From contig OZ231127.1 in NCBI GenBank assembly GCA_965153355.1, positions 45,570,001-45,634,000 of the forward strand: a DNA stretch of 64,000 nucleotides, in the 5' to 3' direction. Below are positions 1 to 11,140 of this stretch, piece by piece (within the stretch, counting starts at the first letter, position 1; each line of letters begins with the position of its first letter). A program made the translations under genes and the position numbers. Under the pieces are notes generated by a model. That model made no database searches and was not told the DNA's origin. It saw only the letters and a list, made by a program, of their open reading frames with translations. The stretch is from Flaccisagitta enflata (Eukaryota > Chaetognatha > Sagittoidea > Aphragmophora).

Positions 1-129
1 AGAGACGGCAAATTAACTCGTGGAATTCTCGATGGGACGCGAGAGTCGAAAACGAAGAACGTTACGAGATTTGGAACTCGGAAGACTCGCACTAGCGACG
101 ATGCCAGCGTAGAAGAGCGTGGAAGCAAT

Positions 130-132
<3 letters not shown>

Positions 133-185
<53 letters not shown>
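133..185. repeat. (GA)n microsatellite
   Basis: About 26 GA units. It lies close to a (CA)n tract; no gene is associated. Confidence 0.97.
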
Positions 186-193
<8 letters not shown>

Positions 194-229
194 TGTGCCG
201 TCTCTAGGAAGATGGAGCGTGAAAATCCG

Positions 230-230
<1 letters not shown>

Positions 231-283
<53 letters not shown>
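231..283. repeat. (CA)n microsatellite
   Basis: About 26 CA units directly after the (GA)n tract, separated by 45 bp of unique sequence. Confidence 0.97.
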
Positions 284-285
<2 letters not shown>

Positions 286-438
286 AAGGAAAACGGCTAC
301 AGGATGTGAGTGGGCAGGGACACCGAGCCAATAAGTCACTGACACGTTCCGAAATGCATCCAGGCTGCAGTCGTGATAGTAGTAGTTAAAATCAAGTAAG
401 GAAATTTATCAACGGTAAAATTTGATGAAAGTAAATAG

Positions 439-607
439 AACAAGGCCGGATCAACGGCACCACAGTTGCGGACTGCTGGGAAGGGGCAGTAACGCAAAAA
501 AAGAAAAAAAACGCTCGAAAATAGTTTTGACCGACGGACGGACAGACGGATGAAGGACCGACACAGCAAGGCGTAGACTATAGAGTCGCGTATCCGCGAC
601 TAAAAAG
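439..607 (+). mobile_element. type A hairpin-capped element
   Basis: Begins AACAAGGCCGGATCAACGG, has a GACGGACGGACAG tract, and ends in hairpin AGTCGCGTATCCGCGACT followed by AAAAAG. The 5' region carries GTTGCGGAC in place of the usual AGTCGCGTGC arm. Confidence 0.7.
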
Positions 608-637
608 TATGAATGAAAGACACTGCACTATGACTTT

Positions 638-801
638 AAACAAGCCCAATCGGGCAACTTAATGCGTCATCCCCGCAGCTCTTTAAGTGAAACCTATCAA
701 TGCCGCGATCAAAATGCGTCTAAAACTGCGACAGACGGATTGGCGGACGTGAGGACAAACGGACAGACTCTATCATAGAGATGCGATGACACATCCAAAA
801 G
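638..801 (+). mobile_element. type C hairpin-capped element
   Basis: Begins AAACAAGCCCAATCGGGC, with ATGCGTCATCC near that end, and closes with the imperfect hairpin GAGATGCG...ACATCC then AAAAG. Confidence 0.6.
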
Positions 802-859
802 TAAGACCAGATACACGGTTACCCGAGTGGTATGCGGGTTGGCAGTGGCGGTGGTGCCG

Positions 860-878
860 GTGATGATGATGATGATGA

Positions 879-975
<97 letters not shown>

Positions 976-1034
976 ATTGCTATTGTTGTTGTTTTTTGTT
1001 GTTTGTGTTGTTATTGATGTTGTTGCTTTTGTTT

Positions 1035-1120
<86 letters not shown>

Positions 1121-1192
1121 ATTGATGTTGTTGCTGTTGTTTTTGTTGTTGTTGTTGTTTGTGTTGTTGTTGTTGTTGTTGTTGTTGTGGTT
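860..1192. repeat. (TTG)n microsatellite with ATG lead-in
   Basis: ATG repeats, then long (GTT)n with scattered GAT, TTT and GCT interruptions. It opens all three frames as poly-Leu, poly-Val or poly-Cys, none of which is a real gene. Confidence 0.97.
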
Positions 1193-1259
1193 GATCTTAA
1201 GTAAACTACTGCGGGTCCCAGACAAAAGTCAAACGCGCTTCAACAGTCATGCAAATGCA

Positions 1260-1625
1260 TAGCTTTGCATTTAGCAGTAAAAAACCAAGTTTGAGGTAAC
1301 GATGTCGCTGGTGACCTTTTGTGTTTCCATACGTAGATCATACTAAATCCATCAAGTCGGTGTGGGTTCAAATGTCTCAGTAAGGGCTGTTTTCTTTCAA
1401 CAGCCCCTATTTCAACCTCATTGACGCTTTCACACTATCAATTTTCTCTTTGCTAAAAACAAAAGAACTTGCTGCAATATAAACTAAATTCACTCTAACC
1501 ACCACCCCCACCTTTGTATTTATCTTTCTTCTCATTCAGACCCCAAAGATCAAAACCCCCATTGTACAATATCATTTGATCGTCGGATCAAACATTTATC
1601 TTCGGGATAGCATTTTAGAACAATC
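1260..1625. other. unique AT-rich intergenic stretch
   Basis: No repeat, RNA gene or credible coding exon seen. It is followed by a 24-bp minisatellite. Confidence 0.5.
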
Positions 1626-1675
1626 AAATGTTTAATGCTCAATACGACAATACTTGTCTCCACTTACTCATACAA

Positions 1676-1842
1676 GGCCGGACAAACTTGCTCGGTCTTC
1701 AGACATGGCCGGACAAGTCTGATCGGACGAGTTTGGACATGCCCGATTTAACGAGGCCGGACAAGTTTGATCGAACGAGGTCGGACAAGCTTGTGCGGAC
1801 GAGGCGGGACAAGCTTGTGCGGACGAGGCCGGACAAGCAGCT
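1676..1842. repeat. 24-bp minisatellite (GACGAGGCCGGACAAGCTTG-type)
   Basis: About 7 degenerate units of GGACAAGCTTGTGCGGACGA plus GGCC. The period is a multiple of three, so one frame reads as DKLVRTRR repeats, but flanking codons look non-coding. Confidence 0.85.
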
Positions 1843-2005
1843 GGATTTGGCGGTTTTACTACTCCTTTCTCGACTAAGTTGAGTTTTCGATGGGATCTGA
1901 CTTAATCGCCTCCCACTTTTGACAAACAAATCCCGAGTATAATGGTTTTCTTTTTTAATTGATATTCTTTTCTAAATGACTCCTAAACCGTAAGTGTGTG
2001 AGTGT

Positions 2006-2008
2006 GTA

Positions 2009-2106
<98 letters not shown>
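2006..2106. repeat. (TG)n microsatellite
   Basis: About 45 TG units ending in a short GA run. Confidence 0.97.
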
Positions 2107-2302
2107 GTGGACGGACAAAATCGGCCAGACAGACTATGTTTTTAATCAAATGCATTTAAAATTTTAACCGCGGGTCCATCTTATAATTCACTTGTAATTA
2201 TAATTCTCATTTCATTCTCCATAAATTTTGCAACCAGAAATCGTGCGATTTAGGGGATTTAGCCAAATGAAAAAAAATAACAGGACCGAGGGGAAAAGAC
2301 TG

Positions 2303-2331
2303 ACAGAGAGAGAGAGAGAGAGAGAGAGAGA
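2303..2331. repeat. (GA)n microsatellite
   Basis: Short perfect GA tract. Confidence 0.95.
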
Positions 2332-2440
2332 TTGAAAATATCGATGATCAGTGGCGGTCTGCAATTCAATGAAATTGGTTCTGAGCCAAATGTACTTATG
2401 CGTCTTTTTCTCCCTCTCTTGAAATGCGTCCTTGCGATCT

Positions 2441-2665
2441 TTAATCGCGAACCAGCGACTCTATGAGAGGCTTTGTCCATCCGTCGGTCCATCCATCGGT
2501 CCATTTATTGATTCATCGGTCCGTCCATTGGTGGTTTACCCACTGGTCTAAAAGTGTACAGACATGCATTTCAGATGCCTCCCGTGTATGTGAGGGTGTA
2601 GAGGGGGGTTGTACGCTCCTGCCCACCCGTCCTTGACGATATCGTGACCCCGCGTTACTTGATCA
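2441..2665 (-). mobile_element. type B element, minus orientation
   Basis: Starts with degraded hairpin side CGACTCTATGAGAGGCTTTG, continues with (CCGT)-rich sequence, then CCTGCCCACCCGTCCTTGACG and GTGACCCCGCGTTACTTG, the far end shared by all B copies. Confidence 0.65.
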
Positions 2666-2867
2666 TTCCTATTACTAATATTAGATTGTTGCATCTTTTT
2701 GTTTTCTTATTCCTCTTATCCTTTTTCTTCTTCCTGAATTGGCATCACTTTTCTATTTAGATGCGCTAATGTGCTATTGCACCTCTACAAGTGGCCGACT
2801 GTCGGGAGGTCCGTCAGTCTGTCATGTCCAGCTGAAAACCCCTTGGCGCGCCGTCTTGGCACGTACA

Positions 2868-3015
2868 GCCTTCTTTTTAGATGCAGACATGTAACTCTAT
2901 AATAGGTTTTGTCCGTGCGCTCGTCAGTCTGTCCATTGGTCCGTGATGATCATGTTGAAAGATTTAAAAACGCGCATTTATGATGCCGCTGCAGTTACTT
3001 ATGTGCCTGTTGTCC
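2868..3015 (-). mobile_element. type B element fragment
   Basis: Degraded hairpin end TTTTTAGATGCAGACATGTA, then ACTCTATAATAGGTTTTGTC and a CCGT tract; the interior AACGCGCATTTATGATGC matches other B copies. The far end is missing. Confidence 0.55.
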
Positions 3016-3377
3016 TTCTTCTATATCTCCTACTCAGAAGAGAAAAAAATATCTGAGTATTGCTCGATGCTCAGGGTCCGGGAGAAAAAAATAGCAAGAT
3101 GCAAGATTGAAAAAAAAGAAGGGATATATACTGCTAGAGCATGGTTTTTTTTTTTCAAATGAAATATTACTTGACGCTGGCAAATCACTTTAAAATGGCT
3201 CATTTCTTTCAATCATACATTTGGGCAAGACCAGTAGTGCAAAACCGGCCAAAAACGCAAAAAAAAGTAAAAACATAAGTAGTGTGATGTACCAACCGAT
3301 CGACCAGTGGACTGACAAAGCTAGACCCCGTCGGCTGGACTCCGCTATGTTTGTCCATCGGTCAGTTGGTTGGTTCC

Positions 3378-3455
3378 CTTTTAAGTTGCGGACACGCAAC
3401 TCTATAAGAGGCTTTGACCGTCCGTCGGTCCGTCTGTCGGTCCGTGTATCTGGCA
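3378..3455 (-). mobile_element. type B hairpin end, truncated
   Basis: Perfect-looking B terminus AGTTGCGGACACGCAACT (3384-3401), then CTCTATAAGAGGCTTTGACC and (CCGT)n. The rest of the element is absent. Confidence 0.65.
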
Positions 3456-3675
3456 TTGTTTACCTTTTCTCTAGCATTTCCAGAAGCGATCATATTTATA
3501 AATGAGGGATGAGATGCACTTCAGGTAGTAGTAAACTTATCATAATTGTGTGAATATACGTATACATACAACATATATATACATATGTGTGTAAAACAAT
3601 GTAAGGCAACTTGAAGCCCTGAAAGAAACGCTGAGTGAGACTGCCCTCTCCGATCGAGTAGAAAGGGAAAGAGAT

Positions 3676-3728
3676 GAGAGAGAGAGAGAGAGAGAGAGTT
3701 AGAGAGAGAGAGAGAGAGTTAAGAGAGA
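3676..3728. repeat. (GA)n microsatellite
   Basis: GA tract interrupted by two GTTA-type breaks. Confidence 0.93.
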
Positions 3729-3818
3729 GTTAAGTTTATTTCGTTCTTTCGTTTTGAGGACGCAATGTGTTCTATTTTTAGATATTTCCTCGCATCCTAT
3801 TGTGAGGTTTTTTCTGTC

Positions 3819-4022
3819 AGCTCATCTGTGAGGGTGTTTTTGAGTATTTTAGCTCATTTAGCTCATTTAGCTCAGCCTTTTTTTTCTGATTTTGAATGGA
3901 ATTAATAGATATATGTTTTCTTACATGTCTGAGCATGAAAATACAAGAAAGCACCTCAGTGAGCATTGCTGCTCATCTGTGAGGGTGTTTTTAAGTATTC
4001 TAGCTCATTCAACTCAGTCTTT
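3819..4022. repeat. diverged direct repeat pair
   Basis: GCTCATCTGTGAGGGTGTTT with TAGCTCATTT...CTTTTTTC occurs at about 3820 and again at about 3970, roughly 150 bp apart. Confidence 0.6.
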
Positions 4023-4029
4023 TTTCAGA

Positions 4030-4278
4030 ATTGAAATGGTCGGGGAGGCCTTATTTTAGGTCTGAGAGGCCTAATTTAGGGTCAGAAAGGTCTGTTTTGG
4101 GGTCTGAAAGGCCTAATTTGGTGTCTGAGAGGCCTGATTTGGGTTCAAAAGGGCTTCATTTGCAGTCTGGGAGGCTTGTTTTGAGGCTTGGGGGGGACGT
4201 ACGGACGGACGGAAACCAGAGAAAATTGCCCTATGTGGAATCATAGGTCATCGGCCCCTCCGGGGCCGCTGCCCAAAA
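4030..4278 (+). mobile_element. type F element, 3' half
   Basis: 21-bp minisatellite (GAGAGGCCTAATTTAGGGTC-like), then GGGGGGACGTACGGACGG and terminal hairpin CGGCCCCTCCGGGGCCG with GCTGCCCAAAAG. The 5' half is missing. Confidence 0.7.
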
Positions 4279-4594
4279 GTGATAGTGTCATGAACCAAAA
4301 ACGTTCTGAGGAACACACCTGCAACGAATATTCGCTAAACAAGGCCAAGAGATGTCCAATAGATGCGTCCTCTTAAGATGTACAATATTAAAATACAAAT
4401 TACTAGGATATAAAGATATTAAGATATAATGATATGAAGATATAAAGATATTATGATAAACAGATCAATATAAACTGATTACTCCTTCACCCCCCTCCTC
4501 AAACTCTCCCTCCGCCACCCCAACCCCCCCCGCCTACCCATCCCCCCCCACGCCTCCCCCACGCCTTCTTACCCCTACGCCTCCCCACCCCCCA

Positions 4595-5008
4595 ACGCCT
4601 CCCCACGGAGAGACATGAAGGGACATGGAGAGACATGGAGAGACCTTGAGAGACATGAAGAGACATGACGAAACAAGAGGAAACATGAAGAGACATAAGA
4701 TACATAAGAGACATGAGAGACATAAGAGACAAAAGAGACATAAGAGACATAAGAGACATAAGAGACTTAAGAGACATAAGACACATAAGAGACATAAGAG
4801 ACAAAAGAGACAAAAGAGACATAAGAGACATAAGAGACATAAGAGACATAGGAGACATAGGGGACATAGGAGACATAAGAGACATAGGAGACATAGGAGA
4901 CATAAGAGACATAAGAGACATAGGAGACATAAGAGACATAAGAGACATAGGAGACATAGGAGACATAAGATACATAAGAGAAAAAAGAGACATAAGAGAA
5001 ATAAGAGA
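4595..5008. repeat. 9-bp minisatellite (AGAGACATA)n
   Basis: About 40 units of AGAGACATA and variants such as GGAGACATA. It continues briefly after the inserted A element (5228-5250), showing the insertion split it. Its long open frames (RHKRHK, MSLMSL) are artefacts. Confidence 0.95.
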
Positions 5009-5227
5009 AACAAGGCCGGATACACGGCTACCCCAGTCGCGTGTGGGTGGGCAGGGGCCATGATTGAGGTCAGTGAAACATTTGGGCAGGAGCAATAAGG
5101 CCAAAACCCCTATTAACGCCCAAAAAGTAAAATATGACGGACCGACGGACAGACCGACGGACGGACCGACGGATGGACTGACCGACAAAGCGGGGTGTAG
5201 AGTCGCGTAGCACGCGACTAAAAAAAG
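5009..5227 (+). mobile_element. type A element nested in type C
   Basis: Complete: AACAAGGCCGGATACACGGC, arm copy CAGTCGCGTGTGGG, TTTGGGCAGGAGCAATAAGG, (GACGGACC)n, GGGGTGTAGAG, hairpin AGTCGCGTAGCACGCGACT, AAAAAAG. Confidence 0.85.
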
Positions 5228-5250
5228 ATATAAGAGACATAGGAGACATA

Positions 5251-5323
5251 TAGCTAAAGCTAAAGTTAAAGCTAAAGCTAAAGCTAAAGCTAAAGCTAAA
5301 GCTAAAGCTAAAGCTAAAGCTAA
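5251..5323. repeat. (AGCTAA)n hexamer repeat
   Basis: About 12 units inside the type C element, followed by AAATTCTTTTATTTGCTTAA, a phrase that recurs at 63216. Confidence 0.95.
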
Positions 5324-5774
5324 AATTCTTTTATTTGCTTAATTAAGGTTCTCGCGTTTTGATGTGGATTCGGTGGACTCACCGTCGTGTTCTACGTAGC
5401 GTCATATCGTCACGTCACATTGTGTTGAAATTTTCGCGTGACGGACATACGTTGGGACACACCCTCTTATAAAGATGCGAGGACGCATCTAAAAAGAGAT
5501 AGATGTTAGATCCCTTCAGAAAATTTCCGACTAGCCATGTATCTGGCCTTGTTTCAGTGAGTTCTGAAAGGGGGGCGAAATCTTTGATTAGTCGAATAAT
5601 ACATAATTTGGGCGCTCAATGGGTTTTCGCCCAACGATCGCAGTGGGATATCTTTTTCTCAATTATTCTCTTTTTTTCAGCTATTAAAATTTTGGTGAAT
5701 AAACTAAACAGGGGAAAGGAAGGTATAAATCTCTCCCTGCCTTTGATATTATTTGTTTGAAATGTACAATATTT

Positions 5775-5818
5775 AGATGCGTCATTGCATGTTTGAAAGT
5801 CACGCGGGTGACGCATCT
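5775..5818. mobile_element. ends-only type C relic
   Basis: AGATGCGTCA and TGACGCATCT form a 10-bp perfect inverted repeat around 24 nt. It looks like a C element reduced to its two arms. Confidence 0.5.
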
Positions 5819-5841
5819 ATTTGCCCGGATGGGCTTGTTCA

Positions 5842-6005
5842 ATAGCAAGGCTGGATGCACACGGATACCTAAGTCGATTGCGGGTGGGCAGGGGCAGTGA
5901 TAATTGACTTCGGCATGTGGGCAAGAGCATTGCGTTAAAACCGCCCGCAACACCGAAAATGGCAAGTATGACCAACCGACGGATCAACAGACCAATCAAC
6001 ATAGT
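5842..6005 (+). mobile_element. type A element, 5' part
   Basis: AGCAAGGCTGGATGCACACGG, GATTGCGGGTGGGCAGGGGC, GTGGGCAAGAGCATTGCG and CCAACCGACGGATC match type A. The hairpin end is lost before an (AAC)n tract. Confidence 0.65.
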
Positions 6006-6020
6006 GGGCTTTTGAGTAAA

Positions 6021-6021
6021 T

Positions 6022-6080
<59 letters not shown>

Positions 6081-6093
6081 AAATAACAAATAG

Positions 6094-6150
<57 letters not shown>

Positions 6151-6166
6151 AACAACAACAACAACA
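6021..6166. repeat. (AAC)n microsatellite
   Basis: About 48 units with a few A insertions. Confidence 0.97.
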
Positions 6167-6721
6167 TTTTTATAAATAAGGAACGGCAAAAAATGGCATT
6201 CTTATAAAAAAAAAACGAAGTGTTTACAAAGATGATGTACACGCTAAAGATTCCGTTGAAGCTTTGATTATGGGCGTTCCTTCTTCCTTTTGATCGAAAA
6301 ATCCATATTGACAATTTCTTTATTTCGATTGTTATTTTACAAAAATAGAGAAAAAACAGAGAACGTGTAATTGGGTTTTTACTCTACCTTTCTTGCAGTT
6401 ATTTTCTTCCAACAGCTCCATTGATCATTTGGCTTCATTGATTGGCCAGTTGAAGAGTCTCGTCTCGTAGCAGAGTAAGAAAGGACCCTTTTTGATTGGT
6501 CAATTGGTGAATCTGTTAATTGAACGCATTTGATTGGTTAATTGACGAGATTATCGTAAATGTTTTCTTATTGGTCAACGGAGATGGAATGACGTCATCA
6601 CGCTACTCGACGTAAGATGCGAGGCTTCATCAAGTGGTAGTAACGACTTCAGACTCTCTTCTCTGCACTATGTGGCTTACTATTGTGTTCTTTCTCTTTT
6701 TCTGTCTCTTTCTGCGCGCAG

Positions 6722-6725
<4 letters not shown>

Positions 6726-6814
<89 letters not shown>

Positions 6815-6841
6815 TGTGTGTGTGTAAGAGTGTGTGTGTGT

Positions 6842-6875
<34 letters not shown>

Positions 6876-7047
6876 GTGTGTGTGTGTGTGTGTGTGTAAG
6901 TGTGTGTGTGTAAGTGTGTGTAAGTGTGTGTGTGTAAGTGTGTGTGTGTGTGTAAGTGTGTGTGTATGTGTAAGTGTGTAAGTGTGTGTGTGTGTAAGTG
7001 TGTGTGTGTAAGTGTGTGTGTGTAAGTGTGTGTGTGTGTGTGTGTGT

Positions 7048-7050
<3 letters not shown>
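6726..7050. repeat. (TG)n microsatellite with periodic TAAG interruptions
   Basis: A pure TG block, then TGTGTAAG units repeated with varying spacing; joins directly to a (TC)n tract. Confidence 0.97.
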
Positions 7051-7502
<452 letters not shown>

Positions 7503-7609
7503 TGACCACAATCCTGACCGAAAGGACACCAAAGCGAAGCCAAGCTTCTCTGTTCCTTTGTCCCATTCCTTTTCCTCCCTGTGTCTTCACTATTGTGATG
7601 CGCGGAAGT

Positions 7610-7610
<1 letters not shown>

Positions 7611-7657
<47 letters not shown>

Positions 7658-7733
7658 GAGAGAGACAGAGAGAGAGAGACAGAGACTTAGAGAGAGACAG
7701 AGAGAGAGACAGAGACAGAGAATGAGAAAGAGA
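7611..7733. repeat. (GA)n with ACAGA/CTTAGA variants
   Basis: GA tract followed by degenerate AGAGACAG units. Confidence 0.95.
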
Positions 7734-7799
7734 GAGCTCATCATATGTATAGGTACGTAATATTGCAAAATTAGGATATCTCCAACACGCCTTAAAGTT

Positions 7800-8004
7800 A
7801 ACAAGGCCGGATACACGGCTACCCCAGTCGCGTGCGGGTGGGCAGGGGCCATATTTGAGGTCACTTCATCATTTGGGCAGGAGCAGTGAGGCCAAAGAAC
7901 GCAAAAACCCAAAAAAAGTAAAGTGTGACAGACGGACGGACCGACGGACCGACGGATGGACCGACAAAGCGGGGTGTAGAGTCGCGTAGCACGCGACTAA
8001 AAAT
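7800..8004 (+). mobile_element. type A element, complete reference-quality copy
   Basis: AACAAGGCCGGATACACGGC; arm copy CCAGTCGCGTGCGGGTGGGC; CATTTGGGCAGGAGCAGTGA; CAAAAACCCAAAAAAAGTAA; (GACGGACCGACG)n; GCGGGGTGTAGAG; hairpin AGTCGCGTAGCACGCGACT; AAAAA. Confidence 0.85.
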
Positions 8005-8084
8005 GAGTTCTGACCGACCCACTAACAAACCGAACAACCAACCGTGCAAGCATCAATGATAGCATAACAACCAATAATAATCGA

Positions 8085-8228
8085 GTCGAAAACTGTGATA
8101 GTGTGGAAGCGCGCATTTATGATGCTACAGTGATGATGTCTGTATGTGTGAGTGAGCATGGGGTAGGGGAGGGTATACATGGATGGATTTATATGCCCCT
8201 GCCAACCTGTCACTTGTGACTTGTTTAG
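8085..8228 (-). mobile_element. type B element fragment
   Basis: ATCGAGTCGAAAACTGTG, GCGCGCATTTATGATGCTAC, GTGAGTGAGCATGGGGTAGG and ATGCCCCTGCCAACC follow the B interior order; the hairpin end is absent. Confidence 0.5.
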
Positions 8229-8544
8229 AGTTAGAGAGTTAGGCAAGCTGTTTGACAGTTTAAATCTATTTTTTTAACAGGCATATCTTTATGGGAGTGC
8301 AATATGATGAGATGCAATCGTGCAACTCAACATCCTACCAAAAAGTCTGTAATGTTGAAGTTGCCCTGAGATAGCACCTCAATTCTAATGGGCCAGGCAG
8401 GCCCATGATCATGAGGCCCAGGCCATGTCAAGTAGGATGCTCAAAGGGATTTTCATTAATCCTCCTTCCTTTGCCACCAGAAGTTTCTGAGTTAGGCAGG
8501 AATAGAAGAAAAAAACAATTGAACAGCCAGCACAGAAGATAAGC

Positions 8545-8797
8545 CTTTTAGATACGTCCTCGCATCTCTAAAAGAGGGTGTGTGGGTTTGTAGGTAAGTA
8601 GGTGCATGACGTGAAACTTCTAAACACAAATTTGAAGTTTTTCTCTTCATTTCTCTTGATGTCTCCTCATTTCTCATGTCCCATCATGTCTCTTCATGTC
8701 TTCATGTCTCTTTATTTATCTTCATATCATAATATCCTTGTATCTTGATATCTAATATCTAAAGAGGACGCATCTATTGGACATCTCTGAGACGTGT
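8545..8797 (-). mobile_element. type C element, minus orientation
   Basis: CTTTTAGATACGTCCTCGCA with hairpin AGATACGTCCTCGCATCT, AAAAGAGGGTGTGTGGG, an interior of CATGTCTCTTCATGTCT repeats, and far end GAGGACGCATCTATTGGACA, the reverse of the 4337 element's start. Confidence 0.7.
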
Positions 8798-8999
8798 TGC
8801 ATGTAGGTTAGGTATTCCCAAAAATTCAGAGAATAGTAATAAAAACATTTTTTTTCACTGCAGTATTGTCATGGGTCAGTGTTTGCCAGCATGCAAGCGC
8901 AAATAAAGCGTGATTTGGCTGTTAGAAAAAGGTGTTTCAGTTCAATGTTGAACATGTACGAAAATGTGAGACGACCAGAGTAGTACAACAAAAAACCCT

Positions 9000-9700
9000 C
9001 ATTGTAGTATTCATACTCAATTACTCATGATGAAGTAGATGAAGGAAAGTGAAATATTCCTCAATTTTGAAGGTTTTCAAGAAAAGCAATTTGTTTTTTC
9101 AATAAAGCAGACAAAATGCTTTCACCGGATCTATTTGTTAATAAAGATTTTTGAACTTGATGTCTGGGTCCCTCAACTGAATGGAAAAGTGTTGTAATTG
9201 ACGTAAAACTTATATATGATATTTGTATATGACAAGTGGGACAATATCCCGCACTAAAGCCAAACTGAAATAAATGGAAGAGGGCCTTTTGAACATTGAA
9301 TATTCATTTGCCTCTTCTTTGGTAATTCAGAGGCATGTTAGTTGTTACGTCCTTCCACATCTGAGAAGCGATGTGAGGAGCTTATTTGCATATTGCAGTA
9401 ATAAGGTTTCATACAGTTTTCAAAACAATTTAACATCGTCTCAGATTTATCAAAACCCAACTATATTGCTTGTAGTACCTCTGAATTACCTGAAAAGAAA
9501 ATACTAAAAAAACCAAGAAAATCCTAGAATCAAGAAAATCCAACAATAAACCTTACGGATTACCTACTGGGGGCATTTCTAAATGCCGAAGGGGCTATCC
9601 CGCCGAGAAACCATTGCATTGGCACTGCGGGAAGATGAAAGGGAGGAGGCGCTGAACTAGCTCAAGAGACTGAAGGGAATAAAGACAATGAGCAAGTGAA
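9000..9700. other. unique AT-rich stretch
   Basis: No repeat family or credible coding exon recognised. Short open frames lack domain character. Confidence 0.4.
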
Positions 9701-9761
9701 TTGGGATGGAAATGAATAGTGCTTTGAATACTATGTTCGGAACCATATTCCCTGTTATTTC

Positions 9762-9967
9762 CTTTTTAGGTGCGACAATGCACCTCTATAACTGGCTCTG
9801 TCTGTTGGTCGGTCGGTTGGTTGGTCTGTCTGTCTGTAACGCATTCGTTTTCATTGATTTTATCCCTTTAAGTTATTCTAAGTCATTTTAAAGTATACTA
9901 AATCATTCTAAGTCATGCTAAGTCATTCTGTAAGTCTCGCACGCGACTTAGAGGTGTTGGCCTTGTT
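9762..9967 (-). mobile_element. chimeric hairpin-capped element (type D hairpin, type A2 far end)
   Basis: CTTTTTAGGTGCGACAATGC with hairpin AGGTGCGACAATGCACCT, then TCGGTCGGTTGG, an interior of TTCTAAGTCATT repeats, and far end CTCGCACGCGACTTAGAGGT plus GTTGGCCTTGTT, which is the A2 end seen at 24252. Confidence 0.7.
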
Positions 9968-10120
9968 CGTTCACTGCCTACCATTGGCAGTACCAAGGTT
10001 GTCATCTCCCATTGTTGCCTTACTTTCTAGACTTGTAAATAGGACAAAGTGTCTTAAACTTTAAGACACTGTCACTGTCTTTAACTTAAGGTCAAAGAGG
10101 ATTCGTGGACCGGACACATC

Positions 10121-10231
10121 TTTTTAGTTGCGGACACACAATTCTGGAAGGCTTTTTCTGCCTATCGGTCCGTCCATCCGTAGTGATAGAGTCGAAAAGT
10201 GCAAAAATAGCATTCACGATGCTGCAGTTAT

Positions 10232-10313
<82 letters not shown>

Positions 10314-10392
10314 TTGAGTATGCGGTGTTTGGGTGGGGGTTGTATGCCCCTACCCACCCGTCCGCAACGATAATGTGACCCCGCGTCACTTA
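10121..10392 (-). mobile_element. type B element, complete
   Basis: TTTTTAGTTGCGGACACACA, GGCTTTTTCTGCCTATCGG, TGATAGAGTCGAAAAGTGC, a (TG)n interior, TGCCCCTACCCACCCGTCCG, CAACGATAATGTGACCCCGC and GTCACTT. Confidence 0.75.
10234..10311. repeat. (TG)n microsatellite inside a B element
   Basis: About 39 TG units; other B copies have shorter GTGTGTGAGTGAG here, so the tract expanded in place. Confidence 0.96.
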
Positions 10393-10865
10393 TTGAGATT
10401 GCGACCCTTTCACTGGTGAGTTCGTCGATGAAGAGTCTATCTGTCTAACAGAACACATCCCAGTCATTCTACTCGGTCCGCCTTTATTTCCTCCTCCTCC
10501 TCCTCCTGCTCCTCCTTGCGATGGTGGAGGGAATGCGGCGACGATGGCGGCGACGCAATGACGGCGATGACGGCGACGGAGATGACGGCGATGGCGACGG
10601 CGCATCGATGACAATTTGTTTTGATCATGGAGAAAATGGAAAGAAGATGCGAATGGATCCATAGTTTGAGTCTTTTGTCGGTCTTCTGCTTCCTGCCGTC
10701 TTTCCGCCAGCGCGCCCTCTTTGATCCCGCTTGGAAACCGCTTTGAACACGCCGACTGTCTTTTGTTCCCATTAATTGTCCATTGTTTTTTAACCTGGTC
10801 ATTTGTCTTTTTTCCCCTTTTGTGGTCGCCGTCGGTCACTTCGGATCCTTCCCCCATACTGGTCT

Positions 10866-10988
<123 letters not shown>

Positions 10989-11140
10989 TGATGCCGTCCT
11001 ACACACCTGGTAATAGTGGTAATGCTTGGTGTTTCTCTTATTTTTCAATAAATTAGCGTTTCTCCTCTTAAATCAATCAATCAGAAAAGGGATGAAATAA
11101 GACGCCGTTGAAGGAAAATAGAAAGAAATGGAAAGGTAAG

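Larger units (their letters stand above)
4337..5496 (+). mobile_element. type C element (1.16 kb) interrupted by a type A element
   Basis: 5' end AAACAAGGCCAAGAGATGTC followed by AGATGCGTCC; interior of GATATAAAGATATTA sequence, a 9-bp minisatellite and a hexamer repeat; 3' hairpin AGATGCGAGGACGCATCT (5473-5490) then AAAAAG. A type A copy sits at 5009-5227. Confidence 0.75.

Noticed and set aside
4499-5188. MSLMSL and RHKRHK repeat frames
   Set aside because: Artefacts of the 9-bp AGAGACATA minisatellite.
5251-5323. Telomere-like repeat (AGCTAA)n
   Set aside because: Not a known animal telomere unit (TTAGG or TTAGGG) and lies inside a transposable element.
7800-8004. Type A elements as tRNA-derived SINEs
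   Set aside because: No A-box or B-box promoter pair was found at the 5' end, and the terminal hairpin plus subterminal arm is not a SINE feature. The short 3' A-run alone is insufficient.
10390-10857. 155-codon minus frame with MRRRHRRHLRRRHRRH
   Set aside because: The core is a (GGCGAC)-type repeat, its end overlaps a type B element tip, and there is no recognisable domain.
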